64,000 nt of DNA from Spongiactinospora rosea (lineage in GTDB: Bacteria; Actinomycetota; Actinomycetes; Streptosporangiales; Streptosporangiaceae). The stretch lies in the NCBI RefSeq assembly GCF_003315795.1, contig NZ_QMEY01000032.1, positions 1 to 64,000 on the forward strand. Reading direction: 5' to 3'. Under the pieces are notes generated by a model that saw nothing but the letters and a program-made list of their open reading frames with translations, did no database searches and was not told the origin of the DNA. This document shows, piece by piece, positions 45,303 through 55,035 of the stretch (within the stretch, counting starts at the first letter, position 1; every line of letters starts with the position of its first letter). The translations under genes and the position numbers were made by a program.

Positions 45303-46205
45303 CTAGAGGTTGTGGCGGGGGTTGACCGGCGGGCGCCAGCCCAGGATGGCCTCGGTCATCCGCACCGCCGCGACCGCCTGGGGCACGTCGTGCACCCGCA
45401 GGACGCGCGCGCCCTGCAGGACGCAGACCACGTTGGCCGCGATCGTGCCCTCCACCCGCCCGTCCTGGGGGGCGTCCAGGGTCTCGCCGATGAAGTCCTT
45501 GTTGGAGACGGCGGCCAGGGTCGGGTAGCCGATCGCGGCGATCTCGCTCAGCCGGCGGGTCAGCTCCAGCGAGTGGTAGGTGTTCTTGTTGAGGTCGTGG
45601 CCCGGGTCGATGATGATCCGGTCGGGGGCGATCCCGGCGTCGAGCGCGTGCCGTACGCGCTCGCGCAGGAAGTGGGCCACCTCGTCCACCACGTCGGTGT
45701 ACGTCGGGCGGCTGACCACCGTGCGCGGGCCGCCGATGCTGTGCGTGACCACCACGGACGCGCCCGCCTCCGCCACCGCCTTGGCCATGGCCGCGTCGCG
45801 GATGCCGTTGGTGTCGTTGACGACGTCGGCCCCGGCGGCCAGCGCCGCGCGGGCCACCTCGGCGCGGTGGGTGTCCACCGAGATCACGACGTCGGAGGCG
45901 GCGCGCACGGCCTCGATGACCGGCGCGACCCGGTCGATCTCGGCGGACACGGTCAGGTCGTCCTGGTCGGCGCGGAAGGCCAGGCCGCCGATGTCGACCC
46001 AGTCCGCGCCGTCGGCGACGGCGCGGCGGGCGGCCTGGACCGCGTGGTCCAGCTCGTATGTACGCCCGCGGTCGTGCATCGAGTTGGGGGTACGGTTGAT
46101 GATCGCCATGACGGCGACCTGGCGGGAGAAGTCGAACTCCCGGTTTCCGATCCTCCGCACCGGAGCGATGATCTCCGGCTGGAAGACGCTGGTCCCCCCT
46201 GCCAC
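45303..46205 (-). CDS. folP2: Dihydropteroate synthase homologue, FolP2-like
   Basis: A 300-aa TIM-barrel protein with the pterin-binding enzyme pattern: VMAIINRTPNSMHDRG, ADWVDIGG, ISVDTHRAEVARAAL, DVVNDTNGI and IIIDPGHDLNKN. The classical enzyme has VTPDSFSDGG and GGESTRPG; here the first is NRTPNS and the second IGGLAFRA, which is the FolP2 pattern of actinobacteria. Mycobacterial FolP2 lacks detectable dihydropteroate synthase activity, so the catalytic role is doubtful. It starts at GTG 46205 and is convergent with the sigma gene, 4 bp apart. Confidence 0.85.
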   Translation of the reverse strand: MAGGTSVFQPEIIAPVRRIGNREFDFSRQVAVMAIINRTPNSMHDRGRTYELDHAVQAARRAVADGADWVDIGGLAFRADQDDLTVSAEIDRVAPVIEAVRAASDVVISVDTHRAEVARAALAAGADVVNDTNGIRDAAMAKAVAEAGASVVVTHSIGGPRTVVSRPTYTDVVDEVAHFLRERVRHALDAGIAPDRIIIDPGHDLNKNTYHSLELTRRLSEIAAIGYPTLAAVSNKDFIGETLDAPQDGRVEGTIAANVVCVLQGARVLRVHDVPQAVAAVRMTEAILGWRPPVNPRHNL

Positions 46206-46328
46206 GGCGCTCGCTTCCCTGGTCTCCTGGCTGACGGTGCTATGGACCGGCAGTGCTGCCGAGGTCGAGCCTAGCGCGCGTGGACGACCACGCCGCCCCT
46301 GATCGGACGCGTCCGTGATCGGACACGG

Positions 46329-46493
46329 TCAGCGGGCGGCCGCGTCGTTCTCCTGGGTCGCCTCGTCGTCGCGCTCATCCTCTTCGGCGCCCGACAGCTC
46401 CGCGCGCAGGCGGTCGATGTCCATGCTGTGCGTGCGGTACTTGAGCTGCCGTGCGACCTTCTTCTGCTTTGCCTTGGCTCGGCCTCGTCCCAT
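46329..46493 (-). CDS. DUF3073 family protein
   Basis: A 54-aa basic-then-acidic protein starting MGRGRAKAKQKKVARQLKYR, the hallmark of DUF3073, which is conserved across actinobacteria and has no known function. The start at 46493 is chosen because the family always begins MGRGR. A longer frame upstream has no similarity. Confidence 0.9.
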   Translation of the reverse strand: MGRGRAKAKQKKVARQLKYRTHSMDIDRLRAELSGAEEDERDDEATQENDAAAR

Positions 46494-46766
46494 GGGGCTC
46501 CACTCCCTCGCCCTGTCCCGGCATCTCCCTATCAACCTTACTATTTGCGCAAGCAGGAAAGTCACGAGTTAAACAGTGTGACCGAACACTCACCAAGGAC
46601 GGGTAGCACCAGGTCAAACGTACCGGAGCGGCCCGGCGCCCTCACAACGCCGAGGTCGGACGGCCTCCGGCCTGCGGTTCGGCGGGTTGGGAGCCGCGCG
46701 CGGCGCGGGGTCCACGCGCGGAGCGCGGGGGCGGGAGCGGCCGGTTTGCGGGAATATGCAGGTGCC

Positions 46767-47222
46767 GTGACGTACGGCGGGCCGAGGTCAAGCGCAGGGG
46801 ACGTACCGCCGGAGGGAACGCAAAAGTACCCCCGCCGGTCTCATGACGCGGAACGGCCGCGGTGCGTACCATCGGGCCCAGGTGATGATCCGCTGGACAA
46901 GATCGTGGTTCCCGATTTCCGCGGCATGCAGGCGCTGAACGCCTGGCTCGCCGGGCACGACGCGGGCGTACTGCTCCAGGGCATCGAGCCCGACGGCCCG
47001 GCCCCGCTCACCGACGGTGTGGTGGTCGCGCAGCGGCCCGCCCCGGGGAGCGTGGTGCACCGCTGGGACGTGATCACGGTGTGGCTGCGCGGCGAACCCG
47101 GCGATGGGGCGGGCGACCGCGAGCCGCGCGAGCCGTCCCCGCCGGTCGGAGCGCTCAGCCGGGAGCTTCCCGGAGAGATCCCCGATCGACCCGGCTACCC
47201 TCCCACTCGGCCGCCCTCCTGA
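46767..47222 (+). CDS. PASTA-domain protein
   Basis: About 151 aa from a GTG at 46767 (start uncertain). The core IVVPDFRGMQALNAWLAG to DGVVVAQRPAPGSVVHRWDV, then ITVWL, is a single PASTA domain (residues ~50-110), here without a kinase or membrane segment. The tail is Pro/Arg-rich. Its role is unknown; it might bind peptidoglycan fragments or proteins. Its 3' end overlaps the convergent winged-helix gene by 28 bp. Confidence 0.7.
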   Translation: MTYGGPRSSAGDVPPEGTQKYPRRSHDAERPRCVPSGPGDDPLDKIVVPDFRGMQALNAWLAGHDAGVLLQGIEPDGPAPLTDGVVVAQRPAPGSVVHRWDVITVWLRGEPGDGAGDREPREPSPPVGALSRELPGEIPDRPGYPPTRPPS

Positions 47223-47635
47223 TCGGGCTGATCGGATCGATCGGGCGCGGGCCCGAGGTCGGTCGTGAGGGTCGGGACGGCGGGCGTGGCGGGCACGTCG
47301 GTGACCGTCTCGGCGTCGGTGGTCGGGTGGGGTTGGTTGCGGTTGGTGAACAGGGCGAGGAACTCGTCGAGGTTGAGATCGGCCTCCGCCGGATGGCGGA
47401 AGCCCCGGTCTTCGTTGATGGTGTAACGGTTGCGGCGGCCGACCCGGGTGCGTGTGAGGTAGCCCGCGGTCACCAGGTCGGAGACGATGGCCTGAGCGGC
47501 GCGCTCGGTGATCCCGGCGGTGGCGGCGACGTCGCGCAGCCGTACCTCGGGGTCGCGGGCGATCTCCAGGAGTACGCGGGCATGGTTGGTCAGGAACGTC
47601 CAGCGGCCGGCCTTCGCACCGTCGTCGGGACCCAT
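47195..47635 (-). CDS. Winged-helix transcriptional regulator
   Basis: A 146-aa protein starting MGPDDGAKAGRWTFLTNHAR. The HTH is EVRLRDVAATAGITERAAQA (residues ~30-50), followed by a wing VGRRNRYTINEDRGFRHP. This is the ArsR/MarR-like family common in actinomycetes, with a disordered Pro/Thr-rich tail. An ATG six bases upstream (47641) is an alternative. No ligand-binding domain is seen. Confidence 0.8.
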   Translation of the reverse strand: MGPDDGAKAGRWTFLTNHARVLLEIARDPEVRLRDVAATAGITERAAQAIVSDLVTAGYLTRTRVGRRNRYTINEDRGFRHPAEADLNLDEFLALFTNRNQPHPTTDAETVTDVPATPAVPTLTTDLGPAPDRSDQPDQEGGRVGG

Positions 47636-47894
47636 GACCATCTCCGCATCATACGGTCGTGAAGGGAGGGTCAAGAGACCCCTCATCCATGGGCGAAACT
47701 TTTTTCGTGCATCAGTTGACAGGTGTTCGAGCCGCAGAGCACGCTGAGGGTCTTACCAGACACAGACGATTTGTCCGGCCCGACTGCTGCGAAGGATCGG
47801 TGGAATCATGACCAATACCCTGGTCTCGCAGCCACATCCGTCTGGGTGACCCACCGTGCCCGCGCGAGAGGGACCGCCCCTGGGGGGCGGCCCG

Positions 47895-48245
47895 GTGAGT
47901 GCCCGGCGCGTGCTCTTCAACGACGGACGGCTCCGCGTCGTGGCACTCGCCTCAATGGACGATTCGGCGACACTGTTGATCAGCGGTGAGATCGATCGGA
48001 GCAACAGCGATCGGCTCGGCGCGATCCTGGCCGAGGTCCAGGTGACCACCCGGCCGGCCGGCGACGCCATGGTCGTCGATCTGGCCGAGGTGTCGTTCGT
48101 GGACCTGTCGGGGCTGCGCGTACTGGCGCTGATCCCTGGCGTCCCGCGGGAGCAGGCGCCGCGGGTGCTGAACATGCCGCCCTTCGTCCAGCGGCTGCTC
48201 GGGCTGCTCGGGCCCGATGGCGATGAGGGCGGCCGTACCGGGTAA
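47895..48245 (+). CDS. STAS-domain anti-sigma factor antagonist
   Basis: A 116-aa STAS protein: LLISGEIDRSNSDRLGAIL and MVVDLAEVSFVDLSGLRVL, where the Ser of VDLSGL is the usual phosphorylation site. Such proteins bind anti-sigma kinases in partner-switching circuits. The GTG at 47895 has a G-rich RBS; a GTG at 47856 is in frame but lacks one. No anti-sigma kinase gene is adjacent. Confidence 0.85.
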   Translation: MSARRVLFNDGRLRVVALASMDDSATLLISGEIDRSNSDRLGAILAEVQVTTRPAGDAMVVDLAEVSFVDLSGLRVLALIPGVPREQAPRVLNMPPFVQRLLGLLGPDGDEGGRTG

Positions 48246-48391
48246 GTCCATCGTCACCGGGACTATCGGGGGTCGGCCGCGCACATCCCGAGTTCTTCGA
48301 CAGTATTGGTACCGGCGCGTCCATAGCGACCCCCGTGCCATGCCCGAAACATGGTGATATCCCCGACCGACAATAAGGAACGCGACACAAA

Positions 48392-49564
48392 ATGTCCGAG
48401 AACGACTTTCCCCTCGTGCAGTTCATGCGCGAGGGCCTGGACCCGGTCGCCGAGCTCGCGCGCATCCGCGCCGAGCAGCCGGTCTTCCCGCTCAAGATGC
48501 CGGACGGGCAGACCGTCTGGCTGGTGACCCGGTACGAGGACGTCCGGTCCGTGCTCGGTGACGCGGGCCGGTTCAGCAACGACTTCGCCAACGTGTCGGG
48601 GGCGGTTCAGCAGGAGGACCCGGGCGGCCTGGGCTTTCGCGACCCGCCCGAGCACACCCGACTGCGCAGGCTGCTCACGCCCGAGTTCACCGTGCGGCGG
48701 CTGCGACGGCTGGAGCCGCGCATCGAGGCGATCGTGGCCGAGCACCTGGACGAGATGGAGCGGGCGGGGGGTCCGGTCGACTTCGTGCAGAAGTTCGCGC
48801 TGCCGATCCCGTCGCTGGTGGTCGGCGAGCTGCTCGGCGTACCGAAGGCGGACCAGGCCGGTTTCGTGAAGCTGGGCGCCGACCGCTTCGACTTCTCCGC
48901 CGGGCCCGAGGCGTCGCTGAAGGCGGTCAACGACGCGATGACGTACCTGACCGACCTGGTCGCCAGGGAGCGTGCGAACCCGGGTGACGGGCTGCTCGGC
49001 ATGCTGCTCCGCGAGCACGGCGACGAGCTGGGCGACCGGGAGCTGGCCAGCCTCGCCGACGGGATGCTCACCGGCGGGCACGACACCAGCACCAGCATGT
49101 TCGCCCTCGGCACGCTGTGGCTGCTCGGGCACCCGGAGGAGGCCGCCAGGGTGCGCGAGGAGGAGGGCTACATCGTGCAGGTGGTGGAGGAGCTGCTGCG
49201 TTACCTCACCGTCGTGCAGGTCGCCTTCCCGAGGTTCGCCAAGGAGGACCTGGTCGTCGGCGGGCAGCCGATCGCCAAGGGCGAGATGGTGCTGTGCTCG
49301 CTGGTGGCGGCCAACCGCGATCCGGCGCTGGGCGAGGACATGGACACGGCACGCCCGGGCCGCGAGGTCGCCTCGCACATGGCGTTCGGGCACGGCCTGC
49401 ACCACTGCATCGGGGCGCCGCTCGCCCGGATGGAGATGAAGATCGCCTACCCGGCGCTGCTGCGCCGCTTCCCGGGGCTGCGGCTGGCCGTTCCCGAGTC
49501 GGAGATCCCCTACCGCGGGATCTCCATCGTGTACGGCGTGGACGCCCTGCCCGTTGCCTGGTGA
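48392..49564 (+). CDS. Cytochrome P450
   Basis: A 390-aa class I bacterial P450. I-helix oxygen-binding motif GGHDTSTS (~231), ExxR in EELLRY (~272), heme loop FGHGLHHCIGAPLAR with C339 as the axial ligand. It resembles the CYP105/CYP107-type soluble enzymes and would need a ferredoxin and reductase from elsewhere, as none is next to it. Substrate unknown. It stands alone between a STAS gene and a small methyltransferase-like gene. Confidence 0.95.
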   Translation: MSENDFPLVQFMREGLDPVAELARIRAEQPVFPLKMPDGQTVWLVTRYEDVRSVLGDAGRFSNDFANVSGAVQQEDPGGLGFRDPPEHTRLRRLLTPEFTVRRLRRLEPRIEAIVAEHLDEMERAGGPVDFVQKFALPIPSLVVGELLGVPKADQAGFVKLGADRFDFSAGPEASLKAVNDAMTYLTDLVARERANPGDGLLGMLLREHGDELGDRELASLADGMLTGGHDTSTSMFALGTLWLLGHPEEAARVREEEGYIVQVVEELLRYLTVVQVAFPRFAKEDLVVGGQPIAKGEMVLCSLVAANRDPALGEDMDTARPGREVASHMAFGHGLHHCIGAPLARMEMKIAYPALLRRFPGLRLAVPESEIPYRGISIVYGVDALPVAW

Positions 49565-49635
49565 CGATCGTCGAGCCTAAACTCATCAGAGGAGGAATTA
49601 CCTCGCTCGATTAGGCCCGGGTAGGAGAGTGCGCC

Positions 49636-50136
49636 ATGCGCCGGACTCCAGCGGCGATCGTGACTTCCATCTTCTTCGGAGTCGGTCCGGGTACGGTCGC
49701 CGTGCTGGTGCCGTGGGTCATCACGCGCTGGGAGTTCGCCGATCCGCTTTCTGCTGGGTTGATGCCGCCGCTCCGCGCCGCCGGTGTGCTGTTGATCGCC
49801 GGCGGCGGGGCGGTGCTGGTCCACGCGTTCACCCGGTTCGTCCGGGAGGGGCTGGGCACGCCCGTCCCGGTCGCCCCGCCGGAGCGGCTGGTGATCGGCG
49901 GCCTGTACCGGTACGTCCGCAACCCGATGTACGTCGCGCTCTTCGCGGTGGTGGCCGGGCAGGCGCTGCTGTTCGGCCAGGTGTCGCTGCTGCTGTACCT
50001 CGCGCTGGTGGCCGGGCCGGTGGTCGCGTTCGTCAAACTGCGCGAGGAACCCCTGCTGACCCGCAGGTTCGGCGCGGACTACCGGCGCTACCGCGAGGAG
50101 GTACCTGGCTGGTGGCCGCGCGTCCCGAGGCGGTGA
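49636..50136 (+). CDS. Isoprenylcysteine methyltransferase-like membrane protein
   Basis: A 166-aa protein with about four membrane segments and the ICMT/PEMT signature GLYRYVRNPMYVALF, EEPLLTRRFGADYRRYREEV and PGWWP near the C-terminus. The family methylates lipids or prenylated groups with S-adenosylmethionine; bacterial members mostly have unknown substrates. The RBS GGAG precedes the ATG. Proximity to the isoprenoid operon on the other side may be coincidental. Confidence 0.85.
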   Translation: MRRTPAAIVTSIFFGVGPGTVAVLVPWVITRWEFADPLSAGLMPPLRAAGVLLIAGGGAVLVHAFTRFVREGLGTPVPVAPPERLVIGGLYRYVRNPMYVALFAVVAGQALLFGQVSLLLYLALVAGPVVAFVKLREEPLLTRRFGADYRRYREEVPGWWPRVPRR

Positions 50137-50247
50137 CGAAGAGCGTCCGCGACGCTCCCTAGAGTCACTCTTTGCCGGAGCCACCGTCTGCCGCTCCGAG
50201 ACAGCGGGGAGAAGACCACTATCTCTTCCATCTGTCTGGAGGGCCCA

Positions 50248-51297
50248 ATGAGGGGCTACGGGGTTTGCCGGACAGGGGCCGTGGCGCTCAGCCTGCTGGC
50301 CCTCGCCGGGTGCATGTCGGACGCGGACGACGCGGTCAAGGTGGCCGCCGCCAAGAAGGCGGCGAAGGCCGTGTCGCCGCAGGAGGTGCGCAAGGCCCGG
50401 CTCGCCGTGGCGGCCAAGGCCAAGGCCAACGAGCTGGGCCAGGTCCCGGTGCTGATGTACCACCGGGTGGTGGCCAAACCGGACATCGCCGACGACCGCA
50501 CCCCCGCGCAGTTCCGCGCCGAGCTGGAGCGGCTGGCCCAGGAGGGGTACGTCCCGATCACCGCCGCCGAGTACGCCACCGGCAAGATCGGCATCCCGGC
50601 GGGCAAGCACCCCGTGGTGCTCACCTTCGACGACTCCTCGCCCTCGCAGGTCACCCTGGACGGCATGGGCGAGCCCGCGCCGGACAGCGCGGTGGGCATC
50701 CTGCTCGACGTGGGACGCAGGCATCCCGGCTTCCGGCCGGTCGCCACCTTCTACGTGACCCGTGACATGTTCGGCAAGGCCCGGCCGGAGGAGCAGACGC
50801 AGATCCTCACCTGGCTGCACGAGCGCGGCTTCGACCTCGGCAACCACACCCGCGACCACCTCAACCTGCGCGGCAAGGCCAAGAAGCAGGTCGAGAAGGA
50901 GGTCGCCGCCGGGCACCAGGTGATCAGGGGGCGCATCCCGTTCGACCCGGTGACGCTGGCGCTGCCGTACGGGAACCAGCCGAACACCAAGGAGTGGGCG
51001 CTGCGCGGCTCGGCCTCGGGCACCCGGTACGACTACGGTGGGGTGTTCCTGGCCGGTTACACGCCCGCGGCCTCCCCCTTCTCCAAGGACTTCGACCCGC
51101 TGGGCATCCCGCGCATCAAGTCGCAGGACAAGAAGGGCGAGTGCCTGCGGTTCTGCTCGACGGCGTGGCTGGACTGGCTCAAGGAGCACCCGGAGGAGCG
51201 GTACACCTCGGACGGCGACATCAGGACCGTCGCCTATCCGAAGTTCAAGGCCGCGTTCGGCGCCAAGAAGTACGCCGCCTACGCGCTGCCCTACTGA
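50248..51297 (+). CDS. Polysaccharide deacetylase family lipoprotein
   Basis: A 349-aa protein with a lipoprotein signal (LLALAGC, lipidated C22) and a Lys/Ala-rich helical stalk (~30-65). The NodB homology domain has [15 protein letters not shown] (catalytic Asp pair, ~125), [14 protein letters not shown] (metal His pair) and LALPYG. It would deacetylate cell-wall or capsular N-acetylated sugars at the outer face of the membrane. It is convergent with ispH, the 3' ends overlapping by 7 bp. Confidence 0.92.
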   Translation: MRGYGVCRTGAVALSLLALAGCMSDADDAVKVAAAKKAAKAVSPQEVRKARLAVAAKAKANELGQVPVLMYHRVVAKPDIADDRTPAQFRAELERLAQEGYVPITAAEYATGKIGIPAGKHPVVLTFDDSSPSQVTLDGMGEPAPDSAVGILLDVGRRHPGFRPVATFYVTRDMFGKARPEEQTQILTWLHERGFDLGNHTRDHLNLRGKAKKQVEKEVAAGHQVIRGRIPFDPVTLALPYGNQPNTKEWALRGSASGTRYDYGGVFLAGYTPAASPFSKDFDPLGIPRIKSQDKKGECLRFCSTAWLDWLKEHPEERYTSDGDIRTVAYPKFKAAFGAKKYAAYALPY

Positions 51298-52538
51298 CCC
51301 TTGCCGCGAAGGGCCGCGGGCAGGGTGAACCGGATCGTCTCGTGGGTGACCTCGCGTTCTTCCACCGTGACGCCGCCGAGGCCATCGAGCGCCGCGACCA
51401 CCGCGTCCACCAGGTACGGGGGTGCGGACGCCCCGGCGCTCAGCCCCACCACCCCGGCCCTGGCCAGCCACTCCGGGCGGATGTCGGACGCGTCGTCGAT
51501 CAGGTGACTCGACGTGCCGTGCCTGCGGGCCAGCTCGACCATCCGCATCGAGTTGGAGGAGTTGGCCGAGCCGACCACCAGCACCACGTCGGACTCCCGC
51601 GCGATGGCCGCCACCGCCTGCTGGCGGTTGGTGGTGGCGTAGCAGATGTCGTCGGTGCCCGGCCCGCGCAGCGCGGGGAACCGGCCGCGAAGGACGTCCA
51701 CGACCTCCTGGGCCTCGTCCACGGCCAGCGTGGTCTGGGTGAGGTAGGAGACCCGGGAGGGGTCGGGGACCGACACCAGGGCGGCCTCGGCGGCGTCGGC
51801 GACCACGATGGTCTCGCGCGGGGCCTCGCCGTAGGTGCCCTCGACCTCCTCGTGCCCCTCGTGCCCGATCAGCAGCACGGTGTCGCCGCGCCCGGCGAAC
51901 CTGCGGGCCTCCGCGTGGACCTTGGTGACCAGCGGGCAGGTCGCGTCGATCACGTCCAGGCCGCGCCGCGCGGCGTCCTCGCGTACGGCGGGCGACACCC
52001 CGTGCGCGGAGAACACCACCGTCGCCCCGTCGGGGACCTCGGCCAGCTCCTCCACGAACACCGCGCCCCGCCCGGCCAGGTCGGCCACGACGTGCGCGTT
52101 GTGGACGATCTGCTTGCGTACGTAGATCGGGCCGCCCCGGCGGCGCAGCACCTCCGCGACGATCTCGATGGCCCGCTCGACGCCCGCGCAGAACGAGCGC
52201 GGCGCGGCCAGCAGCACGAGCCGGGGCCGGGCCACCGCCAGGCACGCGCCGAGCGCGGCGCGGGCGGCGGGCCAGGCGGTGATGTCGTCGCGGACGGTGG
52301 CCACGCCGAGCCCGGCCGGGCCGTTCGCGCCGGACACCGTGACCGTGAGCGAGTCGAGGCCGGGGTCGCCCTGGTGACCGAGCGGGCCGCGGACGACGAG
52401 CACGCCGCGGCGGCGCAGGTCGCCCTCGACCAGGCCGGCCGCCGGGCAGCGGACCGGGGGGCCGCCGGGAACGATCAGCTCATCGGCGACGAGCACGGCG
52501 CCTGGCTGTGGGATGGGGGCCGTGCGATCCTCCGGCAT
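51291..52538 (-). CDS. ispH: 4-hydroxy-3-methylbut-2-enyl diphosphate reductase with N-terminal extension
   Basis: A 415-aa IspH. The three iron-sulfur Cys are C117 ([15 protein letters not shown]), C201 (DATCPLV) and C299 (CYATTNRQ). HNAHVV and [11 protein letters not shown] supply substrate-binding His and Thr/Glu. It makes IPP and DMAPP, the last step of the MEP pathway. The first ~105 residues are an extra domain not present in E. coli IspH (316 aa); it looks like a diverged alpha/beta fold. It is the last gene of the operon shell-shell-prenyl synthase-ispH, 21 bp after the synthase, so it supplies precursor next to the synthase. Confidence 0.95.
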   Translation of the reverse strand: MPEDRTAPIPQPGAVLVADELIVPGGPPVRCPAAGLVEGDLRRRGVLVVRGPLGHQGDPGLDSLTVTVSGANGPAGLGVATVRDDITAWPAARAALGACLAVARPRLVLLAAPRSFCAGVERAIEIVAEVLRRRGGPIYVRKQIVHNAHVVADLAGRGAVFVEELAEVPDGATVVFSAHGVSPAVREDAARRGLDVIDATCPLVTKVHAEARRFAGRGDTVLLIGHEGHEEVEGTYGEAPRETIVVADAAEAALVSVPDPSRVSYLTQTTLAVDEAQEVVDVLRGRFPALRGPGTDDICYATTNRQQAVAAIARESDVVLVVGSANSSNSMRMVELARRHGTSSHLIDDASDIRPEWLARAGVVGLSAGASAPPYLVDAVVAALDGLGGVTVEEREVTHETIRFTLPAALRGKGQ

Positions 52539-52559
52539 GGAACCTCCTGGTGCAGTCGG

Positions 52560-53618
52560 TCAGTGATCTCGTCGGGTGACCAGGCGGGCCAGGCTCTGAA
52601 GTTCGGCCGCGGCGCGGGCGGACGCGCCGGTCTGCGCCCAGTCCAGCTCCCGCGTGGCGGTGGCCAGCAGGCCGTCGGCCTCCGCCTGGCTCCACGCCCT
52701 GCCGCCGGCCTCCTCCACCAGCCGGGCGGCGCGGGCCAGCTCGGGGTCGGTCAGCGGGTGCGCGGATCGGTACAGGGCGGCCAGCTCCCGGCCCGCGGGG
52801 GTGTCGGAGGTCAGGGCGGCCACCACCGGCAGCGACTTCTTGCGGTTGCGCAGGTCGGAGTACACCGGTTTGCCGGTGACGCCGGGATCGCCCCAGATGC
52901 CGAGCAGGTCGTCGACGTGCTGGAAGGCGAGGCCGAGGTGCCTGCCGAACGCGCCCAGGTGCTCGACCCGCTCGTCGGGGGCGCCGCCGTACAGTGCGCC
53001 GAGCGCGCACGCGCCGCCGAGCAGCGCCCCGGTCTTGGCCGTGGCCATGGCCTGGCACTCGGCCAGCGCGACGTCGTCGCGCCGCTCGAAGGACACGTCG
53101 GAGTACTGGCCGTCGATCAGCTCCAGGACGGCGGCGCCGAGGGCCCTGGCCGCCCGGCGCGCGGCCGGGCGGCCCGCCGCGGCCAGGACGTCGAAGGCCA
53201 GGGTCATCAGCGCGTCGCCGGCCAGGATCGCCGGGCCGCGGCCGAAGATCGTCCAGGCGGTGGCGCGATGGCGGCGGCTGGTGTCGCCGTCCATCACGTC
53301 GTCGTGCAGCAGCGAGAAGTTGTGGGTCAGCTCGACCGCGACCGCCGCGGGCACGGCGTCGGCCGCCTCCCCGCCGACCACCTCGGCGGACAGCAGGACC
53401 AGCGCGGGCCGGATCGCCTTGCCGCCCCCGGCTTCGTCGGCCTCGCCCGCCGGACGGCCCTGCTCGTCGGACCAGCCGAAGTGGTAGCCCACGATGCGCC
53501 GGACCGCCTCCGGCAGCGACTCGACGGCCTCGCGCAGGGCGGGGCCGATCAGGGCCCTCCCCCAGGCGAGCACGTCGGCGGCGGGCCGCGGGTGGATCTT
53601 CTCCTCGACTGCGGACAT
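52560..53618 (-). CDS. Polyprenyl (geranylgeranyl-type) diphosphate synthase, candidate encapsulin cargo
   Basis: A 352-aa all-helical trans-prenyltransferase. First Asp-rich motif LLHDDVMDGDTSRR (~104), second QHVDDLLGIWGD (~236), and KAIRPAL near residue 68. Length and motifs fit actinobacterial GGPP synthases. It lies between two encapsulin shell genes and ispH on the same strand (28 bp after the shell gene). Family 2B encapsulins are known to be found with prenyl transferases and terpene cyclases as cargo. A Gly/Glu-rich loop (EQGRPAGEADEAGGG, ~52-66) is unusual and could be the shell-docking segment; that is a guess. Confidence 0.92.
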   Translation of the reverse strand: MSAVEEKIHPRPAADVLAWGRALIGPALREAVESLPEAVRRIVGYHFGWSDEQGRPAGEADEAGGGKAIRPALVLLSAEVVGGEAADAVPAAVAVELTHNFSLLHDDVMDGDTSRRHRATAWTIFGRGPAILAGDALMTLAFDVLAAAGRPAARRAARALGAAVLELIDGQYSDVSFERRDDVALAECQAMATAKTGALLGGACALGALYGGAPDERVEHLGAFGRHLGLAFQHVDDLLGIWGDPGVTGKPVYSDLRNRKKSLPVVAALTSDTPAGRELAALYRSAHPLTDPELARAARLVEEAGGRAWSQAEADGLLATATRELDWAQTGASARAAAELQSLARLVTRRDH

Positions 53619-53646
53619 CTCTCGCCTTTCGGTCCTCGCCCGCGGA

Positions 53647-55035
53647 TCAGCGCGCGATCTCTACGTTCTCCAGTACGCCGAGCGCGTCGGGGACCAGCAC
53701 CGCCGCCGAGTAGTAGGCGCTCACCAGGTAGGAGGCCACCGCCTGCTCGGTGATCCCCATGAACCGGACGGTGAGCCCCGGCTCGCGCTCGTCGGGCAGC
53801 CCCGTCTCGCGCAGGCCGACGACGCCCTCGTCCTTCTCCCCGGTGCGCATGACCAGGATGGACGTGGTGCCCTCGCGGCTGATCGGGATCTTGTCGGAGG
53901 GCAGCACCGGGACGCCGCGCCAGGTGGTGACCCGGGTGCCCTCGAAGTCGATCGACTCGGGGTAGACCCCGGCCCTGGTGCACTCGCGGCGGAACGCCGC
54001 GATGGCCCGCGGGTGGGCCAGGAAGAACCGGGACTTCCTGCGCCGGGCGAGCACCGCGTCCATGTCGGCGGGCGTGGGCGGGCCGGTACGGGTGTGCACC
54101 CGCTGCTTGAGGTCGGCGTTGTGCAGCAGCCCGAACTCCGGGTTGTTGAGCATCTCGTGCTCCTGCCGCTCACGCAGCGCCTCGACGGTCAGCCGGAGCT
54201 GCTGCTCCAGTTGGTCCATCGGGTCGTTGAACAGGTCGATCACCCGGGTGTGCGCCCGCAGCAGCGTCTGGGCCACGCTGAGCTGGTACTCGCGGGGGGC
54301 CAGCTCGTAGTCCACGAACGTGCCGGGCAGCGCCGCCTCGCCGCTGTGCCCCGCCGACAGCGCGATGGCCGCCTCGCCGTGCTTGTCGGTCGCCCGGCCG
54401 GGCGCGGCCAGGTGGCGGGCCACGTGGTCGCGCAGCGACTCCGAACGCTCCTGCTCCGCCGCGAAGGCGGCGCGCGGCAGCACCAGCAGGATGACGCCGG
54501 TGACGGCCACGACGCCCTCGTCCCAGGTGGCGTCGGGGCTGGTCAGCGCGGCGTCGCCGAAGTGGTCGCCGTCGGCCAGGTGGCCGGTCTCGGCGGGCTC
54601 GCCGTACGGCCCGGCCACCGTGCGGCGCAACTTGCCGTGCGCGACCAGGTACAGGCCCTCGGCGGGATCGCCGGGCGCGGCGATCTCCGTGCCCGCCGCG
54701 TATTCGCGCTGCTCGAACCGGCCGGCCAGCGCGACGAGCGCGTCGTCGTCGGCCAGCCCGCGCAGCAGCGGCAGCTCGCGCAGCTCGGGCGCGACCACCT
54801 GGACGCGCCCCGCGGCCGAGATGAAACTGACCCGGCCGTCGCCGACCGTGTAGGTCAGCCGCCGGTTGACCCGGTAGGCGCCGCCCCTGGCCTCGACCCA
54901 GGGCAGCATCCGCAACAGCCAGCGCGGGGTGATGCTCTGGGACTGCGGCTCGGTCTTGGTGGTGGTGGCCAGGTTGCGCGCGGCGGCCGTGCCCAGGCTG
55001 AGCCGCGCGTCTTCCGGTCGTGCCTCGCGGACCAT
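53647..55035 (-). CDS. Family 2B encapsulin shell protein (second of two)
   Basis: A 462-aa HK97-fold shell subunit with an inserted cyclic-nucleotide-binding-like domain (~90-220, [17 protein letters not shown] to GDHFGDAAL). The family start [16 protein letters not shown] and the shell segments [20 protein letters not shown] and [20 protein letters not shown] are present. The ATG overlaps the stop of the first shell gene (TGATG), so the two are made together. It is more diverged in the insert than its partner. Shells of this type enclose isoprenoid enzymes; cNMP binding is not certain. Confidence 0.92.
   Translation of the reverse strand: MVREARPEDARLSLGTAAARNLATTTKTEPQSQSITPRWLLRMLPWVEARGGAYRVNRRLTYTVGDGRVSFISAAGRVQVVAPELRELPLLRGLADDDALVALAGRFEQREYAAGTEIAAPGDPAEGLYLVAHGKLRRTVAGPYGEPAETGHLADGDHFGDAALTSPDATWDEGVVAVTGVILLVLPRAAFAAEQERSESLRDHVARHLAAPGRATDKHGEAAIALSAGHSGEAALPGTFVDYELAPREYQLSVAQTLLRAHTRVIDLFNDPMDQLEQQLRLTVEALRERQEHEMLNNPEFGLLHNADLKQRVHTRTGPPTPADMDAVLARRRKSRFFLAHPRAIAAFRRECTRAGVYPESIDFEGTRVTTWRGVPVLPSDKIPISREGTTSILVMRTGEKDEGVVGLRETGLPDEREPGLTVRFMGITEQAVASYLVSAYYSAAVLVPDALGVLENVEIAR

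Noticed and set aside
44188-45306. 372-codon plus-strand frame over the sigma factor gene
   Set aside because: An out-of-frame shadow rich in Arg, Gly and Ala; the sigma-2 and sigma-4 motifs lie in the other frame.
49510-52245. 911-codon minus-strand open frame over the deacetylase and ispH
   Set aside because: Composition is Arg/Gly/Pro-rich shadow coding; the true genes in this span have clear motifs and start signals.
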